From NCBI GenBank assembly GCA_900767695.1, contig CAAGAC010000122.1, positions 1 through 22,990 on the forward strand: DNA of 22,990 nucleotides. The letters run 5' to 3'. The first letter of the stretch is position 1; every line of letters starts with the position of its first letter. This DNA comes from an uncultured Succinivibrio sp. GTDB taxonomy: Bacteria; Pseudomonadota; Gammaproteobacteria; Enterobacterales; Succinivibrionaceae. The notes under the pieces are model-generated. The model was not told where the DNA came from. It ran no database searches and saw only the letters and a program-made list of their open reading frames with translations. A program made the translations under genes and the position numbers. Below are positions 13,765 through 21,403 of this stretch, piece after piece.

Positions 13765-14079
13765 AGTACCAAGTTTGAGCAGGAGGGATCTTCGTTGGGC
13801 AGCCATGCCCCCGATCTTGTGCAAAGGCTGCAGACGCTGCAGGAATGCGGCGCGGCGGTGAGCGCTCCGCATTGCTCCTATAAAGGAGCCGCACGGCTCA
13901 AGCGTGGCATCGCGTCCATTCAGATGCAGGCATCCTACGAGGCAGTTCAAAAATTTTTTTTTTTCGTTCAAATTCGCCATGCGGCAAGGCGCGCACCAAA
14001 AGGGCGATCGACTGTCATTGGCTTTTTGATGCAGGTCACATTTCCATCTCATAAGGGCTAAATCTTTCAAATTTCATTA
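13765..14079. other. Long intergenic stretch without a convincing gene
   Basis: Between the kinase and binding-protein genes this stretch contains the hairpins GCTCC-TATAAA-GGAGC (about 13873-13888) and AATGCGG...CCGCATT. It also has an 11-T run (13954-13964) next to five A's. Small-RNA-like ends are conceivable, but no stable stem directly precedes the T-run. Short readings here have no ribosome site or recognisable product. Confidence 0.4.
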
Positions 14080-14176
14080 TGTTGCGGGACTCTGGACTCT
14101 CCTTGATCCAGCCTGTTGTGCGTTTGTCTGTTGCACACTTGCTGATCCTTTGGACATGCCGGACGTTAATGTTGCA
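14080..14176 (+). promoter_or_regulatory. Cluster of TGTTGCA-type sites upstream of the transporter operon
   Basis: Exact TGTTGCA occurs at 14129-14135 and 14170-14176, and near matches TGTTGCG at 14080-14086 and TGTTGTG at 14114-14120. All are on the plus strand, 155-250 bases before the binding-protein start. The copy at 14170 is inside the 13-base sequence shared with the kinase promoter. I could not place a good -35/-10 pair. Confidence 0.5.
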
Positions 14177-14331
14177 CCTTAAACGCAAATTTGTTGTTTT
14201 TGCCTCATCAGGGGTTAAGGTTGAATCAGCCGGATGGCAGGAGATCCCCCTGCCGCCCGGCGCTGATGGGGCTGCTCCCATCTGCTGGTTGGAAAAGGGC
14301 CGCTGCCCGTGGGAACAAGGAGAGATGCCTT

Positions 14332-15453
14332 ATGGAAGACTTAACCAGACGTTCGGTGCTGAAGATGATGGGCGCTGGCGCAGCCGCCGGCGCCATGGCC
14401 GCAAGCCCTGCGGCGCTTGCAGGCTCGCGCGACAAGGAGCTGAACATCCTCTGCTGGGAGGGCTACAACTCGGCGCAGGTGCTCGATCCCTTCCGCAAGA
14501 AGTACGGCGCTACCGTCAAGGCCGAGTCGGCCACCAACGATCCGACGATGGTCAACAAGATCCGCGCGGGCGAGAACAAGATCTGGGACCTCGTGAACAA
14601 CAACAACCCGTGGGCCCGCAAGATGCTGCGCCCCGAGGGCTTCATCAAGCCCCTGGACGAGAAGGTCTTCGCGCCGTACTTCGACAAGATGCTCCCGACC
14701 TTCAAGTACCCGTACGAGTGGTCGATGTCGCTCGACGGCAAGCAGCTCATCGGCATGCCGCAGCGCTTCGGCCCCTACAACTTCGTGGTCGACACCGACA
14801 AGATCTCGCGCAAGACCGCCGAGGAGCAGGGCTGGCACCTCTGGGACGACGACAGCCTCGACGGCAAGTTCGGCATCCAGGAGAACGACGACTGGAACGT
14901 CTTCGACATCTTCCTCATCGCCGGCATCGATCCCTTCAAGGAGCACACGCCCGAGGAGCTTGAGGCCTTCAGCAAGACCGCGGTGCGCATCTTCAAGAAC
15001 ATCAAGCTCATCGGCGACATCGCAGCGCTCAACCAGGCCATCGTCAACGGCGACATCGTGGCCTACCTGTCAGGCGGCACCTACACGGCGTCTCCTGCGC
15101 GCCTGGACGGCTACTCCAACATCCGCGCGATCTCGCCCCTGCACAACTCCACGATGTGGGTCGAGATCACCGCGCTGGTGGACAACCCGAACCCGACGCC
15201 GCTTGCCGAGGAGTTCCTGAAGTACGTGCAGGATCCGGAGGTCGCCCACCAGGTGGCCTTCGCAGAGGGCACCTACAACCCGGTCGCCCAGATGGGCAAC
15301 CCCGACTGCTTCAAGCTCTTCACCAAGGAGGAGCTCGACGCCATCCAGTACGACACCCTCGAGGAGGAGATGTCGCGCTCGGTCGCCTATAACATCGTGC
15401 CGGACTACGACAAGGCGCACGACCTCATGACCGAGGCCAAGCGCCAGAAATGA
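14332..15453 (+). CDS. PotD-like substrate-binding protein with Tat signal
   Basis: Periplasmic binding protein of a polyamine/amine-type ABC importer. The 373-aa precursor begins with a twin-arginine signal (TRRSVLKMMGAGAAAGAMAA, Arg6-Arg7, cleavage probably after ALA at 30), so it should be exported folded by Tat. The mature part starts KELNILCWEGYNSAQVLDPFRKKYGATVKAE, typical of the PotD/PotF group. Later segments include GMPQRFGPYNFVVDTDKIS, DDWNVFDIFLIAGIDPF and AYLSGGTYTASPARLDG. The ligand is unknown. The ATG at 14332 follows AAGGAGA (about 14317-14323); an out-of-frame ATG at 14325 is ignored. The ATPase and two permeases follow. Confidence 0.9.
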   Translation: MEDLTRRSVLKMMGAGAAAGAMAASPAALAGSRDKELNILCWEGYNSAQVLDPFRKKYGATVKAESATNDPTMVNKIRAGENKIWDLVNNNNPWARKMLRPEGFIKPLDEKVFAPYFDKMLPTFKYPYEWSMSLDGKQLIGMPQRFGPYNFVVDTDKISRKTAEEQGWHLWDDDSLDGKFGIQENDDWNVFDIFLIAGIDPFKEHTPEELEAFSKTAVRIFKNIKLIGDIAALNQAIVNGDIVAYLSGGTYTASPARLDGYSNIRAISPLHNSTMWVEITALVDNPNPTPLAEEFLKYVQDPEVAHQVAFAEGTYNPVAQMGNPDCFKLFTKEELDAIQYDTLEEEMSRSVAYNIVPDYDKAHDLMTEAKRQK

Positions 15454-15458
15454 CCCGG

Positions 15459-15521
15459 GCCGCAATAGCGGCTTTCGAGGACAACAACTACTAAATCATG
15501 GCGGCGGGCGCGCCCGCCGCC
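15459..15521 (+). other. Hairpins between binding-protein and ATPase genes
   Basis: GCCGC-AATA-GCGGC followed by TTT lies at 15459-15475, just after the stop codon. A perfect 22-bp palindrome (15500-15521, GGCGGCGGGCG then its complement) follows. Together they could stop or slow most transcripts and protect the binding-protein mRNA, similar to the hairpin at 3679-3701 in the other transporter operon. Confidence 0.65.
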
Positions 15522-15563
15522 AGGCCAGGGAAAAGTATTTTTAGCCAGAGAGGGGTGGAAAAA

Positions 15564-16703
15564 ATGGAAGACAGGAAAGTGCAGAAAGGAAAGTCGCCCG
15601 AGGACGAGAGCGCGACCGAGCTTGCCAGGGAGATCAAGCCCGGCGAGACCATTCTCGACCTCGTGCACGTCTGCCGCGACTTTGACAAGGTCAAGGTCAT
15701 CAAGGACGTGAACCTGCAGATCAAGAAGGACGAGTTCTTCACGCTCGTGGGACCCTCGGGATCGGGCAAGACGACCATCCTCAAGATGCTCGCGGGCATG
15801 GATCAGCCGACCTCGGGCGACATCGTGCTCGGCGGCAAGTCGATCTCGACCGTCCCGCCAGACAAGCGCCCGACCTGCATGGTCTTCCAGTTTTTAGCGC
15901 TCTTCCCGCACATGACCGTGGGCGAGAACATCGAATTCCCGATGAAGGTCAAGGGGATCCCGGGCGACAAGAGGTGCGACCGCGCCTACGAGCTCATGCA
16001 GCTCGTGAGCCTGCCAGAGTCCTACTACAAGAAGAACGTCATGAAGTGCTCGGGCGGCGAGCGCCAGCGCGTGGCCATCGCCCGCGCCCTTGCCTACGAT
16101 CCCGAGATCCTGCTCTTCGACGAGCCGCTCTCGGCGATCGACGCCAAGCTGCGCAAGACGCTGCAGAAGGAGCTCAAGGAGCTGCACGCGCGCTCGGGCA
16201 AGACCTTCATCTACATCACCCACTCGCTGGAGGAGGCCATGTACATGTCAGACCGCGTGGGCGTGCTCTGCAGCGGGCAGCTCAAGCAGGTCGGCACTCC
16301 AAGCGAGATCTACAACCACCCGGTGTCGAGGTTCGTCGCCTCCTTCATCGGCGACACCAACATCTTCAAGGTTGGGATGACGGCGTCTGGCAATTGGGAG
16401 AGCGAGGACTTCCCCGGCATGAGCCTCAAGGTAGCCCCGCACGGCAGCGACCGCGACGGCTACCTCGTGGTCCGCCCGGAGAACCTGCGCGTGATGTACG
16501 AGGGCGCCGCTCCCGCCGAGAACATCATCTCCTGTCAGGTGCGCAACGCCTACTCGATGGGCTCGCGCATCCAGTACCAGCTGATGTCCGGGAAGAAGGA
16601 GATCATGCTCGAACTCACCCCGCGCCACGATCACGGCATCAGGCCGGGCGACAAGGTAAGCCTCGGCTGGAACGCCGACGACGCTATTTTCGTGACTGAA
16701 TAG
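15564..16703 (+). CDS. PotA-like ABC transporter ATPase
   Basis: Cytoplasmic ATPase of the amine importer. The 379-aa protein has Walker A GPSGSGKTT (63-71), Q-loop VFQFLALFPHMTVGEN, signature CSGGERQR (162-169, with Cys where LSGGQ has Leu), Walker B EILLFDEPLSAID (181-193) and switch YITHSLEEAMYMSDR. A C-terminal TOBE-type regulatory domain follows from about 280 (YLVVRPENLRVM). The length matches PotA. The ATG at 15564 is chosen because AGAGGGGTGG precedes it; the ATG at 15498 lies in the palindrome region and has no ribosome site. Confidence 0.93.
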   Translation: MEDRKVQKGKSPEDESATELAREIKPGETILDLVHVCRDFDKVKVIKDVNLQIKKDEFFTLVGPSGSGKTTILKMLAGMDQPTSGDIVLGGKSISTVPPDKRPTCMVFQFLALFPHMTVGENIEFPMKVKGIPGDKRCDRAYELMQLVSLPESYYKKNVMKCSGGERQRVAIARALAYDPEILLFDEPLSAIDAKLRKTLQKELKELHARSGKTFIYITHSLEEAMYMSDRVGVLCSGQLKQVGTPSEIYNHPVSRFVASFIGDTNIFKVGMTASGNWESEDFPGMSLKVAPHGSDRDGYLVVRPENLRVMYEGAAPAENIISCQVRNAYSMGSRIQYQLMSGKKEIMLELTPRHDHGIRPGDKVSLGWNADDAIFVTE

Positions 16704-16713
16704 GAGGCGCGCC

Positions 16714-17631
16714 ATGGAAGAAAGCAATGCAAAGGCTGCGACTGCGGTCAGGAAGGCCGGCGCCTTCTGGCTGTGGCTTCGCGACGTGGTGCAGACCCAG
16801 GGTGGACGCTGCGCCATCCCTGTCTACATCCTGCTCCTGCTGGGGTTCGTCGCCCCGCTCGTGATGGTCCTGGCGTTCGCCTTCGCGACGCCGCGCACCT
16901 TCACGGCGTTCACGAGCTTCTCGCTTGAGAACTTCATCCACATCTTCGACGGCAGCACCTCGGTGCTGTGGTCCTACGTCTGGGCGCTGGCCTTCGCGGC
17001 CCTTGCCACCGCGATCCTCACCGTGATCTGCTACCCCGTGGCGGTGGGCATGGTCAGGATCTTCGGCAGGCGCTGCTCGATGGTCATCAGCGTGCTCTTC
17101 GTCTTCCCGCTCTTCGTGTCCGAGAACGTCCGCCTCTACGGCTGGATCCTCTTCTTCATGAAGAACGGCATCCTCGACGGCACGTTGAAGATGCTAGGCG
17201 GCGCGGGTCCCGACATCCTCTACACCCCGGGGATGATCCTCTTTGGCATCTGCTACACCTACCTGCCGTACATGCTCTTCCCGATCGTGCTCGGCGTGGC
17301 GCTGGTGCCGCAGGATCTGCTCACGGCAGCGCGCGATCTGGGAGCAAGTCGCTTTCGCACCTGGCGCGAGATCGAGCTCCCGCTTGCGATGCCCGGCGTG
17401 CTCATCGGCATGCTCATCACCTTCGTGCTGGCGGCAGGCGCCATCTCCGAGTCGAAGATCCTGGGCGGCCAGTCGGTCGTGGTGATCACCAACGACATCG
17501 ACATCGCGCTGACCTACTCCCAGAACTGGCCGCAGGGCTCGGCGATGGCCGTGGTGCTGATGATCGTCATCGCGCTGGTGACGCTCTACGCGTTCAAGAA
17601 GATCGATCTCGAGAAGATCCTGGGCCGCTAG
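16714..17631 (+). CDS. PotB-like ABC transporter permease
   Basis: First inner-membrane channel subunit of the amine importer. The 305-aa protein has about six hydrophobic spans (from VYILLLLGFVAPLVMVLAFAFA, about 36-57). The cytoplasmic EAA loop is DLLTAARDLGASRFRTWREIELPLAMPGVLIGML. The FVFPLFVSENVRLYGWILFF segment is typical of PotB-type permeases. AGGAGG at 16702-16707 overlaps the end of the ATPase gene, indicating tight coupling. Confidence 0.92.
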   Translation: MEESNAKAATAVRKAGAFWLWLRDVVQTQGGRCAIPVYILLLLGFVAPLVMVLAFAFATPRTFTAFTSFSLENFIHIFDGSTSVLWSYVWALAFAALATAILTVICYPVAVGMVRIFGRRCSMVISVLFVFPLFVSENVRLYGWILFFMKNGILDGTLKMLGGAGPDILYTPGMILFGICYTYLPYMLFPIVLGVALVPQDLLTAARDLGASRFRTWREIELPLAMPGVLIGMLITFVLAAGAISESKILGGQSVVVITNDIDIALTYSQNWPQGSAMAVVLMIVIALVTLYAFKKIDLEKILGR

Positions 17632-17641
17632 GAGGCATGAG

Positions 17642-18451
17642 ATGGAATACACGAAACAGGGAAAGCACACCGCGGAGTTCATCTGGATCTGGACGCTCAT
17701 CGTCCTCGGGTTCATCTACCTCCCGGTAGTCTGCGACGGCATCTCGTCGCTATCCAAGGGCCGCTACTTCTCCTTCCCCATCAAGCGCTGGGCGCTTGAC
17801 TGGTGGGCCAAGACCATAAGCTCGATGGAGATCGGGGAGATCGTCCGCAACTCGCTGCTCATCGCCTTCGTGGTGACGATCCTCTCGACCATCGTGGGCT
17901 TCTGCGGCGCGCTGGCGTTCGCCCGCTTCAACTGGAGCGGCCGCAAGCTCTTCCAGAAGCTCATCCTGCTGCCGATCTTCTTCCCGCAGCCGGTGCTGGG
18001 GCTTGCGCTCCTGCTGCTCTTCAACACCGTGGGGATCACGCTCTCCTGGCACACCGCGGTATTCGCGCACCTGATCTGGATCACCCCGGTGGTAACGCTG
18101 GTCATCGCCATCCAGGTCTACGGCTTCGACCCCACGCTCGAGGTCGCGGCAAGGGATCTTGGCGCCTCGAAGTTCCGCATCTTCCGCGAGATCACGCTGC
18201 CGCTGCTGTGGCCTGGGATCTGGTCGGGCATGCTGTTCGCCTTCCTGCTGTCCTGGGGCAACTTCTCGCTGTCCCTCTACACCACGGGCGTGGACAACAC
18301 GGTTCCGAAGTGGCTCTACACCAAGATGATCGCAGGCTACACCCCGATGGTTCCGACCCTGGGCACCCTGAGCACACTGGTTGCCGCGGCGGTCATGATC
18401 ATCGGCGGACTGTGCGTTTGGGCCGTCCGCAGGAAGCAGGGCCGCGCGTAG
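17642..18451 (+). CDS. PotC-like ABC transporter permease
   Basis: Second channel subunit. The 269-aa protein has the PotC-type N-terminal span (FIWIWTLIVLGFIYLPVVCDGISSLSKG). The central segment is NSLLIAFVVTILSTIVGFCGALAFARFNWSGRKLFQKLILLPIFFPQPVLGLALLLLF and the EAA loop is PTLEVAARDLGASKFRIFREITLPLLWPGIWSGMLFAFLLSWGNFSLSLYTTG. AGGAGG at 17631-17636 precedes the ATG at 17642, 10 bases after the PotB-like stop. Confidence 0.92.
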   Translation: MEYTKQGKHTAEFIWIWTLIVLGFIYLPVVCDGISSLSKGRYFSFPIKRWALDWWAKTISSMEIGEIVRNSLLIAFVVTILSTIVGFCGALAFARFNWSGRKLFQKLILLPIFFPQPVLGLALLLLFNTVGITLSWHTAVFAHLIWITPVVTLVIAIQVYGFDPTLEVAARDLGASKFRIFREITLPLLWPGIWSGMLFAFLLSWGNFSLSLYTTGVDNTVPKWLYTKMIAGYTPMVPTLGTLSTLVAAAVMIIGGLCVWAVRRKQGRA

Positions 18452-18473
18452 GCATCTGGCGCCATAGCGCCTG

Positions 18474-18522
18474 AGGGTGCGGCGCCAGGGCCAGGAGGCC
18501 AGGGCGCCGCACCCTTTTTCTT
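18474..18522 (+). terminator. Rho-independent terminator between permease and regulator
   Basis: AGGGTGCGGCGCC (18474-18486) pairs perfectly with GGCGCCGCACCCT (18503-18515), with an inner GGCC stem in the loop, followed by TTTTTCTT. It ends the transporter operon but may let some transcripts reach the regulator 17 bases further on. Confidence 0.9.
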
Positions 18523-18538
18523 GAGCAGGAGGCATGTC

Positions 18539-19360
18539 ATGAAGTCGCACAATGGCAGGGGAGGGCGCCTCTCCAGGGACGAGCGGCGCAAGCTCATCAC
18601 CGGCAGGCTGGAGCGCTATCCGGCGATCAGGGTCTCGGTGCTGGCAAGCGACATCGGGGTCTCGACCGAGACCATCAGGCGCGATCTGGAGGTCCTGGAG
18701 AAGGACGGCCTCATAAGCAGGGCCTACGGCTTTGCGGCAAGGCCGCTTGCGCCAGAGCCTGAGTTCATGGCGCGCGACCGGCTCTTCTCGGAGCCGCGCA
18801 ACCGCATCGCGAGGGCCATGAGCGCGCTTGTCGAGGACGGGCAGGTGCTCATCATCGGATCGTCCACGACGACGCTGAGGGTGGCCGAGAGGCTTGCCTC
18901 CGACCACAAGGATCTGTGCATCTACACGGACTCGACCCTCATCGCGAGCAAGCTCTCGTCAAACCCCACCTTCAGGATCCGCCTCGTCCCCGGGATATAC
19001 AAGGACAGCGAGCGCTGCGTCTACGGCCCCGACACCGTGGACTACATCCGCCGCATCTACGCCAACCACGCCATCCTGGGCGCCACAGGCCTCTCAAGCG
19101 AGGGGATCTCGAACGCCGATCACGACGTGGGCGAGACCTACCGCGCGATGTCGATGAGGGCAGAGCAGGTGAGCGTGGTCGCCGACCACTCGAAGTTCAT
19201 GCGCCCTGCGGTCAACACCTACGCCCAGTGGGGCGTGGTTGACCGCCTCATCACCGACCTGCCTCCATATTGCGACGAGCTGCTCCAGGGCCTCAAGGCC
19301 GCGCGGGTCGAGGTCGTGGTTGCAGGGGAGGATGGAGAGGACGAGCGGATCCCTGCATAG
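18539..19360 (+). CDS. DeoR-family transcriptional regulator
   Basis: DeoR proteins are mostly repressors that bind repeated operators and respond to phosphorylated metabolites. The 273-aa product has an N-terminal DeoR helix-turn-helix (LSRDERRKLITGRLERYPAIRVSVLASDIGVSTETIRRDLEVLEKDGLISRAYG, about 11-66). The C-terminal sensor domain has the family motif VLIIGSSTTTLRVAERL and the late ADHSKFMRPA and WGVVDRLITD segments. The tail is about 15 residues longer than usual (AGEDGEDERIPA). The ATG at 18539 has AGGAGG six bases upstream. It is the only regulator between the kinase, transporter and PLP enzyme genes and is the obvious candidate to bind the shared TGTTGCA sites. Confidence 0.9.
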   Translation: MKSHNGRGGRLSRDERRKLITGRLERYPAIRVSVLASDIGVSTETIRRDLEVLEKDGLISRAYGFAARPLAPEPEFMARDRLFSEPRNRIARAMSALVEDGQVLIIGSSTTTLRVAERLASDHKDLCIYTDSTLIASKLSSNPTFRIRLVPGIYKDSERCVYGPDTVDYIRRIYANHAILGATGLSSEGISNADHDVGETYRAMSMRAEQVSVVADHSKFMRPAVNTYAQWGVVDRLITDLPPYCDELLQGLKAARVEVVVAGEDGEDERIPA

Positions 19361-19379
19361 AGCGCGGACTGCGCGTCAG

Positions 19380-19406
19380 GAAGGGAGGGCAATGCCCTCC
19401 CTTTCA
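19380..19406 (+). terminator. Hairpin terminator of the regulator gene
   Basis: AAGGGAGGGC (19381-19390) pairs perfectly with GCCCTCCCTT (19394-19403) around AAT, followed by TCAC. The T-tract is poor. Confidence 0.6.
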
Positions 19407-19504
19407 CATGCCTGCGGAACTTAAGATGCAGGCGGCGTGTTGCGTGCAGCCCCAGGCAGTTGACGATGACTTGCAGAAGAAAGGTGCAGCGGATCGCGCT
19501 TAAG

Positions 19505-19565
19505 GTGTAACGGGTCACAGCCTACAGGAGGCCCGGGTGTAACGGAAAGGGCGCCAAGTGTAACG
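19505..19565 (+). repeat. Three direct copies of GTGTAACG
   Basis: GTGTAACG occurs at 19505-19512, 19537-19544 and 19558-19565, each within a longer loose match A/G-GTGTAACG-C/G. They lie in the 302-base gap between the regulator and the PLP enzyme, which has no gene visible. Repeated short words like this can mark the end of an insertion sequence or a protein-binding site, but no transposase or inverted partner is seen. Confidence 0.45.
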
Positions 19566-19614
19566 CGCTGCACCTCCTCAGGCGGGGCTTGAGCCCTGGG
19601 AGAGCCGGATGCGG

Positions 19615-19644
19615 CAGGGCCCCGGGCTTGCGCCCGGGGCCCTG
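19615..19644. terminator. GC-rich hairpin downstream of the PLP enzyme
   Basis: CAGGGCCCCGGGC (19615-19627) pairs perfectly with GCCCGGGGCCCTG (19632-19644) around TTGC. It lies 18 bases past the stop of the minus-strand PLP enzyme gene. No T-tract follows on either strand, so termination is inferred from position. Confidence 0.5.
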
Positions 19645-19662
19645 GTGCCCAGGAGGCTCGGT

Positions 19663-20997
19663 TTAGAGATTGAGGTCCTTGAGCGACTTCCTGAAGCTGT
19701 CGAGGAAGAAGGCGGCGTCCTTCTCGTAGAAGCGAAGGGGCGGGCGGATCTTGAGGATGTTGCCGTCGGCGCCGCAGCAGCCGATGAGCACGCTGTGGTG
19801 GCGCAGCCTGTTGACGAGCAACGTGCAGCTGACCGGATCGGTCTCCTTGGTCTTGGGATCCTTGACGATCTCAAGCCCGGTGAAGAGGCCGGCGCCGCGC
19901 ACGTCGCCCAGGCACGGATGCTCGGCCATCAGGTCGCGCAGCCCCGCCCTCAGGTAGTCGCCAGCCTTCACGGCGTTGGGGATGAGGCCGTCCTCGTTCA
20001 GGACCTCGAGCACCGCAGTGCCGGCGGCCGCCGCCGCAGGGGATCCGCCGAAGGTGTTGAAGTAGCCGGTGGAGCGGCTCAAGGCATCGATGATCTCCGG
20101 GCGGGTCACGCAGGCGGACATTGGGAAGCCGTTGCCCATGGGCTTGCCCATGGTCACGATGTCGGGGATGACATCGTGCCTCTGGAAGCCCCACATCTTG
20201 CCGGTGCGACCAAAGCCAGGCTGCACCTCGTCGGCGATGTAGAGTCCGCCGTGCTTGTGCACCACGTCTATGGCCTTCTTGATGAAGCCTGCGGGATCGG
20301 CGAACACGCCGTCTGACGAGAAGATGTCGTCAAAGAGGATCGCAGCGAGCTTGACGCCCCTGGCCTCAAGCCTGCCGATGGCCTTCTCGACGTCGTCGGC
20401 GAACTTGTCGGCAAGCTGGTCCTTGGGCACGCGGTAGGTGTCGGGAGGAGGCACCAGCTCCACGAAGTCGCAGGACTTGATGTCCTTGCAGGTCGAGGGC
20501 GACACCAGGGTGGTGAGGTAGGAGTTGCCGTGGTAGGCGCCCGAGGTGACGATGACGCCCTTGCCGCCGGTGAAGTAGAAGCTCTCGCGCAGCGCCAGAT
20601 CGTTGCTCTCCGATCCGGTGCAGGTGAAGGTGAGCTGGGAGAGCGGGGCGGGGAAGGTCGAGAGGAGCTTCTCGGCGTAGTCGTCGACTATCTTGCTTAA
20701 GTAGCGGGTGTGGGAGTTTACGAGCTTGATCTGTTTGGCCACGTAGTCTGCAACGCGCGGGTGGCCGTGGCCGATGCAGGCGACGTTGTTGTAGCAGTCG
20801 AGGAAGCGCTCGCCCTTGCGGTCGATGAGGTAGCAGCCCTCGCCCTTCACAACTTCAATAGGTTCCTGAAAGAAGAGCACCGAGGCCGAGCCGAAGACCT
20901 TGAGGCGGCGTGCCGTCTCGGCGCGGGTTTCAGGATCGAGCTTGTCGAGGTTTTCAGGATCAAAGGCATTCATTGAAAGGATTGACTTAAGTGCCAT
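19663..20997 (-). CDS. Class-III PLP enzyme, phospho-lyase type (AGXT2L-like)
   Basis: The 444-aa protein is a class-III aminotransferase-fold enzyme. It has PLP Lys285 in VTMGKPMGNGFP, the preceding D256-E-V-Q-PGFGRTG, GSESNDLALR (128-137) and AYHG (154-157). Several segments resemble ethanolamine-phosphate and 5-phosphohydroxylysine phospho-lyases (AGXT2L1/AGXT2L2) more than ordinary transaminases: FLDCYNNVACIGHGHP (66-80 region), NSHTRYL (94-100), PPPDTYR (183-189), YFNTFGGSP (312-320) and GNILKIRPPLRF. Those enzymes remove phosphate and ammonia from a phosphorylated amino alcohol, giving an aldehyde. The kinase at 12607-13641 could supply that substrate. A plain transaminase remains possible. 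GAGGA lies eight bases before the ATG at 20997. Confidence 0.82.
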   Translation of the reverse strand: MALKSILSMNAFDPENLDKLDPETRAETARRLKVFGSASVLFFQEPIEVVKGEGCYLIDRKGERFLDCYNNVACIGHGHPRVADYVAKQIKLVNSHTRYLSKIVDDYAEKLLSTFPAPLSQLTFTCTGSESNDLALRESFYFTGGKGVIVTSGAYHGNSYLTTLVSPSTCKDIKSCDFVELVPPPDTYRVPKDQLADKFADDVEKAIGRLEARGVKLAAILFDDIFSSDGVFADPAGFIKKAIDVVHKHGGLYIADEVQPGFGRTGKMWGFQRHDVIPDIVTMGKPMGNGFPMSACVTRPEIIDALSRSTGYFNTFGGSPAAAAAGTAVLEVLNEDGLIPNAVKAGDYLRAGLRDLMAEHPCLGDVRGAGLFTGLEIVKDPKTKETDPVSCTLLVNRLRHHSVLIGCCGADGNILKIRPPLRFYEKDAAFFLDSFRKSLKDLNL

Positions 20998-21089
20998 ATG
21001 ACATGTCCTCAAAATTGTTGAACTCACCAAAAACAGCTTCAAAGTAGCACAGGCGCCCGCACTTGTGTTGGATCTCTCAAAAACAGCCG

Positions 21090-21149
21090 TCAAAATGTTG
21101 CATTTTGCACATCAAAAAGACCGTTTTTAGACAAGCTGCAACATTTTGA
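21090..21149. promoter_or_regulatory. 13-bp inverted repeat with TGTTGCA, upstream of the PLP enzyme
   Basis: TCAAAATGTTGCA (21090-21102) and its exact reverse complement TGCAACATTTTGA (21137-21149) lie 34 bases apart, about 93-152 bases upstream of the PLP enzyme start. Each arm ends in TGTTGCA, the word found in the kinase and transporter upstream regions. TTTTGCAC, a related sequence, follows the first arm. This looks like a pair of operator sites for the DeoR regulator. Confidence 0.6.
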
Positions 21150-21403
21150 TACACCCATGGCCGCCCATCAGCACACTGTATAAGAAAACTGGCAGAACCT
21201 AGGGGCGGCGCGCGCGGCCATGCCGCGCCGCGCTCCCATAGCCTTTGCTCTATCCGGGGGCAAAGCGCACCTGCCAGGCCCAAATGGCGCATGCCCCGCA
21301 CCGTTGCGGAGAGAAATTGGCTGTTTTGTTGAAGCTCTCACATCAATGAGCAATCATCGACTCAGAGAAACTGGAAAGGGGTTCTGCCCCGGAGGAGAAA
21401 ATC
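21150..21403 (+). promoter_or_regulatory. Upstream region of tatA, with hairpins
   Basis: TATAAG at 21179-21184 is a possible -10 for tatABC without a clear -35. Downstream are the GC-rich hairpin GCGGCGCG (21205-21212)/CGCGCCGC (21224-21231) and a smaller GGGG-TTCTG-CCCC just before the GGAGGAG ribosome site (21391-21397). No riboswitch class is recognised and no gene is visible. Confidence 0.35.

Noticed and set aside
13945..13970. Possible small-RNA terminator at an 11-T run
   Set aside because: The T-run is preceded by AAAAA rather than a stable GC-rich stem on either strand, so there is no good intrinsic terminator.
13657..14061. A 134-codon plus-strand reading frame in the kinase/transporter gap
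   Set aside because: It runs across the kinase promoter, the operator copies and the poly-T run, has no ribosome site and no recognisable product.
17750..18907. A 385-codon minus-strand reading frame
   Set aside because: It is antisense to the PotC-like permease and the DeoR gene, both with clear family motifs and ribosome sites; its composition is that of a shadow frame.
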